Positions 38,401 through 50,965 of a DNA stretch of 64,000 nt are shown in pieces. The DNA is taken from assembly GCA_004352715.1 (NCBI GenBank), contig SCFE01000096.1, positions 1,715,133-1,779,132 on the forward strand, given 5' to 3'. Every line of letters begins with the position of its first letter. Position 1 is the first letter of the stretch. The position numbers and the translations under genes were made by a program. Source of the DNA: Hofstenia miamia (Eukaryota > Xenacoelomorpha > Acoela). The notes under the pieces are model-generated. The model was not told where the DNA came from. It did not search any database and saw nothing but the letters and a program-made list of their open reading frames with translations.

Positions 38401-39825
38401 TTATTTGTTCATATTTTTTTTTATATGTCAACACCAAGCTATTAATGAAACTAAGAACTTCTATATTGATTTGTTGTAATCAAGTACTTCATATCTACAG
38501 ATGAAATTAGATGACAATTAGTTGCAAAATTGAGTCATTAAACAAAGTTTAAGTTTCAAATATGACAGATATTTAAACTTATTTTTGAAAATTAAATATT
38601 GTACATCAGTCATGTAAACAGTTGAAGTGTCTGGAATTTTTATTGATAGGAAAAATATTGGCCAGCAATTTGAAAATGAAATGTAGACTTTGCATGAAAT
38701 GTTACTGAATTAATCATTGTACATTAACCTTGTAAGCAGTTGAAATGTTAGGAATTTTTATGAATAAATGTAAGCATGCATAATGTGTGATATGGCCAGG
38801 TATATTAACAGAAAACATGTAATGAAATTAGCCACATAAATTAGTCACTATAGCAAAACATATGATTGTAAACTAAAATGGCCCCAACATGTATATGAAT
38901 CATTGTAAACTAAATTATCCCCAACATGTACATGAATCATTGTAAAAATCAATCATCCTGTATATGTAACAAAAATTAATCACCCTGAAAATATCATGAA
39001 TCACTAAATAAAATGCTCCTTGAAAATCCATTTATCAGCAAACTTAATAATTTCAAGTATGTGAATCACTAATTAAACCACCCCTTGATATCAGTGAATC
39101 AGAGTGTCCAAAAATGATAGATGTGTTCTCCCTTGACTTATATACACTATTAGTAATGTATATTCATAGTTTACATAAGTTTATATTAGACATCTTAAAA
39201 ATTTTCCTATTTGCAAAAATTTCCTAAGTATTGTTAAGAAATTAGTTGGTTTGATGCAAATTGATTGGTATTTTAAAACTTGGATATTTGCTTCACAAAA
39301 TATACAAGTATCATTAAAATACATAATTTCAAAATTATTGGCTTTTGAAAGTGATAAAAATATCAGTGAATGGTGTATTATGGATAAAAACATTACCCAA
39401 AAAACACATTTATAGGTTAAAAATCTTTTAAATGTATGGATACACTTTCATCTTTCATTCTTTCACATGTTAATACATCAGTAGCAATACATTATTTTAA
39501 TTGACTTACACATTGAAGCTTTCCAATAAATGCATGTTAATTAACTTTTTTCACTCTTTGACTATTAAGAATGATGAGAAAAGCTGTGTGTACCAAACAA
39601 CTTCAAAAAGCAACAAGGATGTCTAAAGCCAGAGCATGTGGGTATTTACCAAAGCCAGCAAAAGAACTGTATCTGGCACACAAAGTTTGGTAAAGACAGA
39701 GGAGACATTATTATGTCCTGTACTAGTTGGTGAAGTTAACTCAGTTTTAGAAGAATCTCATCATGTACAATACATCTCTCTTTAAGAGTTGGGGAACAGT
39801 TTACAATACACAATGTGTATCAAAC
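38401..39825. other. LINE 3' flank or 3'UTR, with internal repeats
   Basis: There is no coding sequence. Two diverged copies of a block with TGTAAACAGTTGAAGTG / TGTAAGCAGTTGAAATG followed by GGAATTTTTAT lie about 115 bp apart near 38600-38770. A roughly 38 bp unit ATGAATCATTGTAAACTAAA with CCCCAACATGTA is repeated two to three times at 38865-38960. Either LINE 3'UTR or an unrelated repeat. Confidence 0.45.
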
Positions 39826-40825
39826 NNNNNNNNNNNNNNNNNNNNNNNNNNNNNNNNNNNNNNNNNNNNNNNNNNNNNNNNNNNNNNNNNNNNNNNNNNN
39901 NNNNNNNNNNNNNNNNNNNNNNNNNNNNNNNNNNNNNNNNNNNNNNNNNNNNNNNNNNNNNNNNNNNNNNNNNNNNNNNNNNNNNNNNNNNNNNNNNNNN
40001 NNNNNNNNNNNNNNNNNNNNNNNNNNNNNNNNNNNNNNNNNNNNNNNNNNNNNNNNNNNNNNNNNNNNNNNNNNNNNNNNNNNNNNNNNNNNNNNNNNNN
40101 NNNNNNNNNNNNNNNNNNNNNNNNNNNNNNNNNNNNNNNNNNNNNNNNNNNNNNNNNNNNNNNNNNNNNNNNNNNNNNNNNNNNNNNNNNNNNNNNNNNN
40201 NNNNNNNNNNNNNNNNNNNNNNNNNNNNNNNNNNNNNNNNNNNNNNNNNNNNNNNNNNNNNNNNNNNNNNNNNNNNNNNNNNNNNNNNNNNNNNNNNNNN
40301 NNNNNNNNNNNNNNNNNNNNNNNNNNNNNNNNNNNNNNNNNNNNNNNNNNNNNNNNNNNNNNNNNNNNNNNNNNNNNNNNNNNNNNNNNNNNNNNNNNNN
40401 NNNNNNNNNNNNNNNNNNNNNNNNNNNNNNNNNNNNNNNNNNNNNNNNNNNNNNNNNNNNNNNNNNNNNNNNNNNNNNNNNNNNNNNNNNNNNNNNNNNN
40501 NNNNNNNNNNNNNNNNNNNNNNNNNNNNNNNNNNNNNNNNNNNNNNNNNNNNNNNNNNNNNNNNNNNNNNNNNNNNNNNNNNNNNNNNNNNNNNNNNNNN
40601 NNNNNNNNNNNNNNNNNNNNNNNNNNNNNNNNNNNNNNNNNNNNNNNNNNNNNNNNNNNNNNNNNNNNNNNNNNNNNNNNNNNNNNNNNNNNNNNNNNNN
40701 NNNNNNNNNNNNNNNNNNNNNNNNNNNNNNNNNNNNNNNNNNNNNNNNNNNNNNNNNNNNNNNNNNNNNNNNNNNNNNNNNNNNNNNNNNNNNNNNNNNN
40801 NNNNNNNNNNNNNNNNNNNNNNNNN
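39826..40825. other. Assembly gap, 1000 N
   Basis: Exactly 1000 N, probably a placeholder length. Confidence 0.99.
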
Positions 40826-42537
40826 TTGCAAATTTTTTGAGATGTTCAGAATAAAATGCTGACAGTGATAAAAAAACATGTGGGTTCATATTAAAGAAGG
40901 TCCAATGAATAAAGACTGATACCATTACTGAGTAATCTAAACTAATCCTTGAGTAGAGGATTTTAATGAGTTCAGTGATTGAGAAATTGCTGTTATTAGC
41001 TCAAATTAAAAATATTTTCCTACAATATGGCTTCCTTAAGCCCTTTGGTAGTTCACAACCTTCCATATTGAGAGGTTTAAAAAAATCTGTTTTATCAAGT
41101 TTCACAAGTCTACAAAAAACATGTGTCCATTTTGCAGTATACCAGTGTGTTCATCTCACAAAGTTTCAATTATTCAATGCAAATTATGTTTTGACTTGTT
41201 TGACATCTCTATGTATAAATTTTAAATATGCATACTTCAGTTCAGTTGTCTGAATTAATGATTGAAATACTTATTATTGCACTCATTAATTTATGTACTT
41301 AAATTAAAATGTGTTAAATTATATTGTAGCATTAGTATGAAATCAGCTATCAGTCCTAAGTCCCTATCATTTGAGGGATTCATGATGAAGCATTGATTTA
41401 CCAAAGCTACAAGTTAATAAATAACTCCTCCTGCTAAAGCACCCTTCCTAATAAAAGTAAAAAATAAACAGGAGATTGTGAGAGGGAAGATTGACCACAC
41501 TTGTGTAATATCTTCTACCAGGCATTATCACTGTTTATCTACTGTTACTGTATACCATTAGCTGTGTTATTGCGGGTAAGGATTTACTTGTTGTTACTGC
41601 TTGACTAGTTTCTTCTGTTAACTTATATAACCTAGAACTAACTGCTCACTTTTTAGGTGATGAAGCCAAGGGGTAATCTCTATAATGATCTTCTGATGGG
41701 CATCTGCCTGAAACAGATCTCCACATCCAGTTTCACAATTCCATCTGATCCTTGAGTGCCACTTCTCAGCTCAATCAATATAGCTTATGTGTACCCTACA
41801 TTAGCTCAGTATGGGTCATTAATTTGGATCTAAATTAATATTAATATAATTCCTAGAGTTCAGTCATCCAACCATTTACTGACAATTAATTATTTAATAC
41901 ATGTAGAAATGAAATGCTAGTCGGCTAATTGAGAGAAAAACCCCTATGCCTAACATATGTGCACTTTCATGATCTGGCACAAAGACCCTAGAATCATTCC
42001 CTGTGATGTATCCAGACCACTACTAATGCCACTCAATTAGCTCAACATTGTACTAAACAATCAAACCATTAATATGAAACAAAATAAGAATTCCAAATAA
42101 AATTCTTTATCAAACTTTTACAATGGTTTTCACTCTATTTATAGTATTTCCAAAAGAAGTACCTGTTGATTCAAATTTGAACTTTCTGCCAAGATGGCGG
42201 CTGAAAATAATGTAAGCATCAGTATATCAAAAAGTATTTTTATCAACAGACACAAATATCTCTTTTTTGACACATGTTGTTTCTTAGTTGCATATTACAA
42301 ATATATCTGAAATAACACTAATTGATTTAATTACAATATTTTTAATCAACTTCTTTTCAATCTTAATCTCTTTTCACGACGTTTGCAGCTTATTGTTGAT
42401 TTTGTTTGGATGATGCTACACCTGGCCAACCCAAAACAGATAACCTGGTTGTACCAAAATTATTTAATGTAATTAATTATAAATTTCAAAATAATAATAT
42501 ATAAATGTTTTGCTGTTGTGAGGGTAGAATGATGCCA
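40826..42537. other. Probable 3' LTR region of the gypsy element and flank
   Basis: No gene is recognised. The part next to 42539 should be the 3' LTR of the minus-strand gypsy element (see the polypurine tract entry), but with no second LTR in view its outer limit cannot be set. The open frame 40966-41253 has no family resemblance. Confidence 0.4.
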
Positions 42538-42556
42538 CATGCCCCCCCCCAAAACT
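42538..42556 (-). other. Polypurine tract and LTR start of gypsy element
   Basis: On the minus strand AAAACTGGGC is preceded by a purine-poor stretch, but TTTTGGGGGGGGGCA then leads straight into TGTGGCATCATTC. A G-rich tract followed by TG at the end of the last open frame is the expected polypurine tract plus LTR start. The stop of the last frame is 26 nt upstream at 42565-42567. Confidence 0.55.
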
Positions 42557-42564
42557 GGGCTTTT

Positions 42565-45500
42565 TTAATCTACCAATTCCATGATATCAGGTTGAGTGTG
42601 AACTTGTAAATCCTGTAAGAGTGTGGTAGCATGTGGGTCATTCCAAGACTGGATATCAGAATGTTGTGAGTAGTGAGTTGCATAGCATATAGATTCAATT
42701 TCCATTGTTACACACTTGCTGAATTTGCAAAACTTCAGCTTGGTGAAGTTACATGATATGGGGAGTAGACCCTGCAGATTATTTATTTTCCTTGTGAAAA
42801 TGCTGTAGAACTTGGTGTACAGTTGTAAGCCTTTCAATGCAATGAATAGCATCATGAATATGTCTATGTTGGAGGCATGTGCTTCTTCTTCTTTAATGAG
42901 TGTATCAGGATAAAAGAATTTGAAAAATCTGAATAGATTGTTATGTGATTTGACTTTGTCAAAATAAATTGAAATGTTTTCAGTCACTAATTCCTCTGTC
43001 ATAGCATTAGGATCATTTACTTTGGCTTGCATCATTGTTATTATTTCCATGTGTTTTGTTACATTGTAATATTTTAATTTTTCTTGGATGAGATTAGTCT
43101 AGAGAAGATCATTCATGCCAGAAAATAAGACAATCATATTTCTAGGCAGTTTGGCAAGTAATGGCTTAGGTAATCAATTTGTTCAGCAATAGGTTTTACA
43201 TTTCTAAAGATATGTCCAAAAGGAGCATGACCATCAGCTTATACACAGGATGTGTCATCTTCTCTTTTTAGTTTTTGACAACTCTGTTTGAATGTGTTGA
43301 GTTTCAGTGTTTTAATCAGGTCACCAAGACTGTTAATGTATTGATCCAATTCTTTTAGTGGGATGTGCACTTTACAGGTTTTTCTGTGTTTTGAATACCA
43401 TGCTGGCTGAATAACAGTGGTGTGTACTATCAGGCTTGGTATACAATAATGATTTTCCAATTCCATTGCTTCTTTGATTGAGATATTGTTTGTGGAGGTA
43501 ATGTCTAATCTGGCAACACCAATGGAAATTGGGTAGTTTGCCTGTGCATGAGCTACACAGTTCCATAGGGAGTCTGAGCAATGGACATCATGAAAGTGTT
43601 CCAGTTTAGTTTCAGAGATAATGAATTTAGCAGAGGTAGATTCAACATCCATTGCAATTTGTGAGTGAGACTCTAGTAGTAGTGAAAGCTCAAGTTTGGA
43701 CCATGCTTCAGGAAAACATATTTGCATATAGGATAGACTATCTGTTTCTCTACAAGTAATAAATTGTTGACTTACTATTGTGGTAGCCTTTGTGACACAT
43801 ATTAAGTAAATGGTGGCATCAGTTCTAATCCACTCAGGTTTAGGTGGTGTAATATCAATGCCAAGTTTCTCAATGTTGTTCTGTTGGATTATTTGCTGAT
43901 GTTGTGGTGTATGTTGGAGGTCTGTAGACAGCTTGTTGTCCTTGTTAATTTGTAATTCTTGAGGTGAGTGTATTGACTGTACAATGATTTCTATAGGTAT
44001 TCTAGTGTTGCCATCCTTCCTGTACTTAAATGTAGTAGTAAGTGCATTGTAGGAGCACTCAGGATAGTTGTGATTTTAATAATTTAATAACAGTTCATTC
44101 TTAATAATTAAAAGGCTTCTTTGAGCTTTACTGATGTAATCAAGAGTTGAATGTATTTGGTGACAAATGAGGTGAGATTTAGACAGTGGAGCATGGGTAT
44201 CTGTTAGCAAATATAACTTAGAATTACAAGTTGCTCTCCACATGTATTTTCTGCATGTGTCTGTTACTACATGGATGTCACAAGCTGTGATAGCCAATTG
44301 GTTACTATTTATTGTCATTAGTAGAGATCTGAAGGGGTTTTCTTGATAAATTATTGTTGAGTAGTACTTCTCAAATACACTTGTAGCTTTGGTAGTTTTG
44401 CTTGCAGTGATATTGGTGGGGGATGTTCCATATAAAAGCCAGTTCTTTAATGTTGTGGAAATAGGAACAACTGAAATTTCATGGAATTTAGTTTTTCAGA
44501 TTTTGTCATGAGTTTTACAAGTAATAGGAAATTGCAGTGTTGTGTATGTGGTGAGATAGTTGGTGATCAGCCATAGGGCTGATTTAGCATTAACATCCAG
44601 GGCTTTGGCTTCTTTGATGAAAGTGGCTCAGAAGTCTGTTTGGTTTTGAGCAGTGAAACTGTGTTGAATATCAGTGAGTATGCATTCAGGTGATTGGTGG
44701 TATGAACCAGACAGGGATACAACATAAATGGTAGGCCAGTTGTTATCAGTGGGTATATCTGCTTTAATGATTTCCAGATACTGTTGATCTCATTTAGTGT
44801 GTTCACAGATTAGGAGAAAGTGAAGCTGACATGTATCTCTGTGGTCATAGGTGGAGCTGGTTTACTGGCAAGTAATTCATAGGATTGTGCTTGTATATGT
44901 ACATCTAATGCAAGGCTTTTATCTACTAGGAGCCTGTTTAACAGGCAAATCCAATGAAGGAAGAGATCAATCTGGATCAGAACTTCTGTAGATGTGGCAT
45001 AATCTTGTAAACCAAGTATTGCAAAGTTCTTGGGGTGAAGGATAAAAAGGTTGTTCAGGCTGAGTTCAAATTCATAAATTTCTATGCCAATGAGGTTAGA
45101 CTGAAATGATAACAGTTAGGTTGATTTTATGAGCTTTTCCTAGGTGATAGTCAATTAACTTGGTATTGGAGAGTTCTTGTTTTAAGAAGTATACTATTAG
45201 AATGTTTTCTAATGACAGGTTGATTTCAGGTTGTAATACTAGAGCATCTTTGTAAGTAAGCAAGCAGTGTAAATTAGTTGTGGAATTCCAAATTAAAACA
45301 GTGCTCCTGAAGTAGGATCTGTTCATTGTTTCACACATATTACATGTATTGAAGATGACTGTATTGATAGCTGGTTGCTTTTCAGCATTGATTAAGTAAG
45401 GTAAAATAGAGCAGTTGACTTTGTGGTTGGTGGTGTCCAATTGCTTATTAATGAAGAGTCTAGTATCTTGAGAAAGATTGGCTTCTGTAATATAGCAAGA

Positions 45501-46260
45501 AGTTCATGTTGCTATAAAGTAAGGATGTAGAGTTTCTGATCAAATTATAGAGGTGTGAGCATGACATTGCTCCTGGTGTTCCAATGAACATTGCTGTGAG
45601 GCTGAATGCTGGGATGAGATTGAGCTGTGGGGGAGCATGAGTGGAGGCAATGTTTTTTTGATTGAGCTAATTCCAGTTCCTCAGATTTAGAAGTATCCAA
45701 ATGTTAAGTTTGTTGGTGAGATTGGTCAGTGTCGCTTTCAGAACTGTTGGTGAATTGGCTGCCTGAGCTGTAGCACTGGGAGAAACTTAGTGAAGTTGAA
45801 TGGCCACTCAAAACTACTTCACTCCCTATACTGTACCACTTGGAGGAAGAAGGGTTTGCTGCACTGACATGTATATTAGTTGTATGTGATTGGGTCACTG
45901 CTCCAAACTAGGAGGGTAGTTTCCACCAGCATCCAATCTGTACATCAGATGTGAAGGCAGATGCCCAGTTTCTTGTGTTGATGCCTGCAGCTGGAAAGGT
46001 GTGGGTTCTCAGTGTCAGTGCAAGATTGGTGAGGTGTTGTTCTCCTCATTGAGATCAAAGCTAAACAAATAATTGAGGTTAAGATCCCAATCAGTGGGAT
46101 TTGTTATATTTTTTGTGTGTGCCTTACATTTAGGTAAGATTTGCATTTGTGGTATGGAAGCATTGGTTTGTTGCAGAGGCTAATCAAACAACTCCTCATT
46201 GACATCATCTAGCTCAGGCATTGTGGTATATGTGTCATTATTGTTTGTGACAACCTTGAA
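42565..46260 (-). pseudogene. Long unidentified coding-like region 3' of gypsy integrase
   Basis: This is about 3.7 kb of broken open frames between the integrase C-terminus and the polypurine tract. The longest pieces are 43239-43727, 42565-43050 and 45096-45440. Recurrent features are scattered Cys/His (TVIQPAWYSKHRKTCKV, CYATHYSQHSD), a Ser-rich N-terminal part (45704-45898) and no strong membrane segment. Position suggests an envelope-like or accessory third ORF, but I recognise no envelope or other family signature. CpG is very rare, and TG/CA dominate, as in the pol part. Confidence 0.4.
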
Positions 46261-46379
46261 TTCCTGTTTATTATTAATTTTAGTGTGTTTGGTATCTTTT
46301 ATTGTTCATTTTAATGATTGAAAGTTGCAAGTTGTTGTGTTATCTAAGAGATAGTTGTTTTGTGATAGCACTTTGGTTA

Positions 46380-48690
46380 TATTCTGTGGGCCTAATCAGC
46401 ATGTAGCTAATTTACAAGTTTGCTTACTGTCAGACATTTGTACTGGGATAAATGATAAACTTTGTTGCCTATGTGGTATGGCTCTCCATATAATGTTTTG
46501 TTGTAGTTGTTGCTTTGGCATACAGAACTTTTCTTTGCAAATGGTTTCATGTATCTCATGTAGTTATGAGATAAGATCTTTAATGTAATCATTGTTGGTG
46601 ACAGGTTTGTAGCATTTATACATCATGGTTAAAAGGGTTTAAGCTTTGTGACCATATGTAGCTTTGAATGGGGTGAGGGCCATTGTTAAATGGACTGATG
46701 TAATATAAAAATGCTTGATATATGGGAGTATGTAGCACCAATATTTTAAGCCAATGTGGACAACATCATTATGGTCAGATGAGGGAAGTTTTTGAAGTTC
46801 AACACACTGTTGGGGGAAGTGTGCTGTGTTTGTTAGGATGCACATTGTGCATTTATTGATGATGTCAGAAATAATTGGTCTGTTTATATAGATAAATTGT
46901 GTGTTTAGTGTATGCTCAGTTTTCATAATACCAGTGTGTCCTCATTTATGAAATTTGCTGGCAAGATCACATTGTAATATTCCAGCAATGCAATATGGTT
47001 GTATTGTTTGTCAGTGACAAAGATAAGGCCATTTGATGTTAATTTCCAATTATAAGTGTTGTAGTATTTAGTTAATATGTTGTTGAGTTTGGAGTGTGAA
47101 TTGTTAATTTTATTGATGATTTGTTTAAGTTGTATATCATTGGTTTGGTGTGTTATTATCTCCTGTTCTGTGATTTCTTCTGTTATGCACATTGGTAGCA
47201 GTAGGTGTCCTTGTTGATCAGTACTGATTTCCAGTAGTTTGTTATATGCTGGTTGCACAATAAAAGGAAAGGAGATTCTGTCCTCCATTGGTTTCACTGT
47301 ATCACAGTGGTACTGTTGTAATGCAGTTAGTAGATCAGCATTGGTATGCTCTTTCCTTTTCAATGGATGATGGTAAAGTTGAAGTTGGTTAGGTGCATGA
47401 TCTACCTAGAGATTATATTTGATCTATCTCTTGAAAATTTCTTCAGCCATCTGGTGCTCCAATTATCTGTGTGGACTTTGAAATGTGGTTGTCCAAGGAG
47501 AAAGTAGTGAAACTTTTTTAGACTTTTGATAAGGAAAAGCATTTCAACTTTTGTTGAACTCTAATTCAATTCTGCAGGATGAAGTTTTCTACTAAAAAAT
47601 TGTATAAAGCATTCAGTGCTATCAATAATTTGACTCAGAGTGTTGCTTATATCAACTGAACTTGCATCACATTTTGTTTAATTCTTGCTGGTGGTCCCAT
47701 GTCCATGAGAAAGGAGTTTTAGCTTTGAGTAAATTGGACATATGAATGGTTTTCTTGGTGATGTTTGGTATGAATGTTTGATAATAGGTGAAGAAGCCTA
47801 AGATGTGGTGCACATCCTTTTGTTGTTAAGTGAGGTGATGGCTTCAATGGAAATTGCAAGTGTCTGCTTTTAGGGTGATTTTACCTTTTTGTATCTGCCT
47901 ACTGAGGAAAAGAATGGATGTGTGTAAAATTTTACATTTATTGCTATTGACTTTTAAACCAAATTTTTGTAATAGGTTTAGGATTTTTTTGAGTTTTTGT
48001 AGGTGCTTGGGAATTTTTTTTTGAAGCAATTAATATGTTGTTGATATAGGCAGCAATTCCTTCATCTAATTTATGAGTTTCATTTTGGAGCACCTTAGTA
48101 ATGTGTCTTTGAAAAGTAGCTCTTTTGTTGCACAGCCTTAAGGCCATGTAAAGCCATTTGAACAGGCCATATGGTGTTATGAAGACCATTTTCTTGATAT
48201 CAATTTTATGCATTGGCAACTGCCAATAAGCTTTACACAGGTCTAATGTTGTGAAGAAGGAATTCTGGAAGGATGTGTATAAGATGTGTTTGATTTGTGG
48301 AAGAGGATAGGCATCCTTTTTGTGATGTTGTTTAACTTCCTAAAATCAATTCATAACTGATATTGGATGTTTTGCTTAATAAAGACTGTAGGTGAGGCAT
48401 ACAGGATTTTAGATGGTCAAATGATTCCATTATTGAGTAGCTCAGTGATTATTTTGGAGTATTTGTGTTTCAGATGATTAGGCACTGGATGGACTGGTTG
48501 ACAAATTGTTATGTTGCTTATGGTATCAATACAGTGTTCTTCACCAATAGCTTTTCATACACTAATGGTGTTGAAATTAAAGACAGACTGGTGTTCATGT
48601 AGGATAGCATTTAATGAGTCAATCTTGCTGTTGGTTAGGTGAGGATGGAAGTTAGGGTTATGACTTTTTCTGAATTTAAAAGCCTGGTTT
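46380..48690 (-). pseudogene. Ty3/gypsy pol: RT, RNase H region and integrase, decayed
   Basis: Read on the minus strand from 48690, the start is the pre-RT segment (IDTISNITICQPVHPVP, ITELLNNGII, YASPTVFIKQN). Then come RT motifs (DFRKLNNITKKDAYPLPQI, FTTLDLCKAYWQLPM, FITPYGLFKWLYM, ALRLCNKRATFQRHI) and the catalytic box as AYINNILIAS. The thumb (LQKFGLKVNSNKC) and an eroded RNase H zone to about 47400 follow. Integrase remnants run 47363-46639 (ISDIINKCTMCI, MALTPFKATYGHKA) and end with the C-terminal IGNKVYHLSQYK. The order RT-RH-IN is that of Ty3/gypsy. Gag and protease are missing: similarity stops at 48690, near the next element. Many stops, and both catalytic Asp of RT changed to Asn. 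Confidence 0.82.
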
Positions 48691-48956
48691 TTTTATGAAT
48701 AATATTGAATTAAGTACAAAACCACCATTTTTAGTGGTGTCACTCAAAAAAACCTCGCATGAATTGAAAAAGTTTAAATAAAAAAATGATGAAATCATAC
48801 ATTTATTTTTAAAGAACGTGAAACATTGTAAAGTTATAAGTTGTTAGTTACAACAAATTTTACACTTAAATAAGAATTTGATTTACTGCTTAGCACTATT
48901 TCTTGCATCTTCTTCACTCCTCTCTCTGTTATGATATTCATCCTAGGCATATCAAT

Positions 48957-50701
48957 TCATGATTTCACATTTTTATAAAATTTAGTGAAAGTTTTTAGTG
49001 CCTTTGGAGATTTTTGAGCTTGGATGGTATTGAAAAGAAGATTATACAAATTGAAATCAAAATGCTGATTGGAAAACCAAGCTTTGGCCCAATCATTTGC
49101 TATAAAAAACAGATAGATTCCAGCCTTGCTCTCCATTGGGGAAGGAGAAAGAATGCTATTAATGCAAAAGATGCATGAGAATTCCATCTGGCACAGTGTA
49201 AAGAAGGTAGCCTTCTCCAATGAATTGTTGGCCATTCTAATGTTTGCTTATAAGTCATAAACACCTCACAAAGTTCAAACAAAAACTTTAAATCATCTTG
49301 CCATCCTGGATTGTTTTCTTGATGAAATGGTGGTACTTCTGGACTGTATTTCACTTGCAAAGTTTGATAGTTTTTGTAGATTTCAGTAATGAAAGGGTAA
49401 TGAATTTCAGGACTTTTAGATGAACACTCAATCTTGAAATCCATTATATGCCTTAAAACAGGATCAAGAATGTGATGTTGGCATTCAATGAACTGAGGAG
49501 ACTCATAAACTTTTGCAATCATAGCTCTTTGAAATCTTACTACTACTCCATTTTGACTTCCAGTATTAACTGCAGTAGTATCACATATAATCATCACTAT
49601 GCTTTGCCATGCATTGTAATCATTCATAAGATCCTCAATTTCTTTAAAAACATCTTCAGCTGCCCCACTCTTACAACAAAGGATACCCAAGTTAATGACA
49701 CAATCTTTATTTTGCAAACAAACAACCTGATATTCTTGCTTTTGAATGAACTTGCCATCAAAATGAAGACAAAAATATTCATTTTCTAAAATAATTTTGT
49801 TTTTCTTCTTCTCTGCATCTTGTAAGACATGTCTCCAAACGCCAGATGGGGAGGGGGTAGAAGACCATCTTGTGAAAGGGATTTGCAAACATTGGCTGCT
49901 TTATTTGTGGATAAGGAATGAGTACTAACCAGTTTTGCAACTGTTGTAGCAGTATGATATTTTTTGTGTTGTGTTCTTCCACCATGTATTCCTGGTCGCG
50001 ATCCTCTACTTCATCTTCTTCATGTGAAAAGTCTTCTATATCCCATAAAATGGATATATTTGTTGATCATTGGAAGTTCCAGGTTCACAACTAAGAAATT
50101 TTCTCTTTGAGGGATGAACAGAATCCAATCCAGCATCTTTTCCAGTACTATAGCCAACTCTTCCAGATGTCTCTTTCTGCGTATTATATAGCTGTTTATC
50201 TTCAGATGATAACCAAATTCCATTTTCTTTGGTTATGTCGAACAGAAGGGAAAAAGAATTTTCAAGTTGTTCTGTTTTATGCTTTCTGTACTTTTCATAT
50301 GTTGCAATAACTTCCTTGACCTTAGAAACAATTTGCTGCTGAGACACCATGGGAAAGTATAGGAAATTCCACAATTCCATTAGTTCTTCCGCTATAATTT
50401 TTATTCTTGAACTGCTTATTCTTTCAGCTTCATATAATCCTAGGTATCGTCCAATTAAATTCTTTCTAGTTGGCATTTTGCACAAATCAGCTAAACTATT
50501 TGCTAGGCATGGTATAGCAGGTCTCCTTTTTACACAATTTGTCTTTGGTAAGTTTTGAGCTTGATAAGGTCTTTTTTGGCTCATTACAAAATAATTTCTT
50601 GGAGGGCTTTCTGATATTATTCTAGTCTGACAGCCGTCTAAAAATAGTGCATCCACTATATTTGGATGACTTTTTGCTATATATATTATTCTTATAGTCA
50701 A
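48957..50701 (-). pseudogene. Broken gene of an uncharacterised RNase-H-like repetitive family
   Basis: Three frame-shifted pieces form one protein of about 570 residues. The N-terminal part (50701-50036) has KNLIGRYLGLYEAERISSSR, ELMELWNFLYFPMVSQQ, LLFDITKENGIWLSSEDK. The middle (49888-49100) has CLHFDGKFI, INLGILCCKSG, MIICDTTAVNTGSQNGVV, ECQHHILDPVLRHIMDF, then RRLPSLHCARWNSHASFALI. The C-terminal part (49235-48957) has NDWAKAWFSNQHFDFNLYNL. FDGK, CDTT-NTG and CxxH suggest a DDE/RNase-H fold like hAT transposases. I know similar unnamed multi-copy proteins in invertebrates but no function. Stops and shifts between the pieces indicate a pseudogene or sequencing errors. Confidence 0.6.
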
Positions 50702-50960
50702 TTATTATAAGTAATAGAATATCAACTGACCCATTTCGGAACCCTATTGCTCCGCGAATTTTAACCTTATTGGCTAGGGTTATATATGAAAATGTAGACA
50801 ATTACTAGCTCCATGTGAAACTGTTTTTTATTTTTCGAGTTTATGATTTCTCATTCCACTACATCGCTCAATAGAAATTGTCAATTTTAACACTTCTTTT
50901 ATAATCGATTATTATATTTTATAGGGTAGACTATCTTTGGAGACCTATAGCTCCATGAAT
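50702..50960. other. Spacer between RNase-H-like gene and SINE
   Basis: AT-rich, with a diverged pair of motifs, GGAACCCTATTGCTCCGCG at 50738 and GGAGACCTATAGCTCCATG at 50938, 200 bp apart in direct orientation. No gene is recognised. Confidence 0.4.
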
Positions 50961-50965
50961 TTTGG

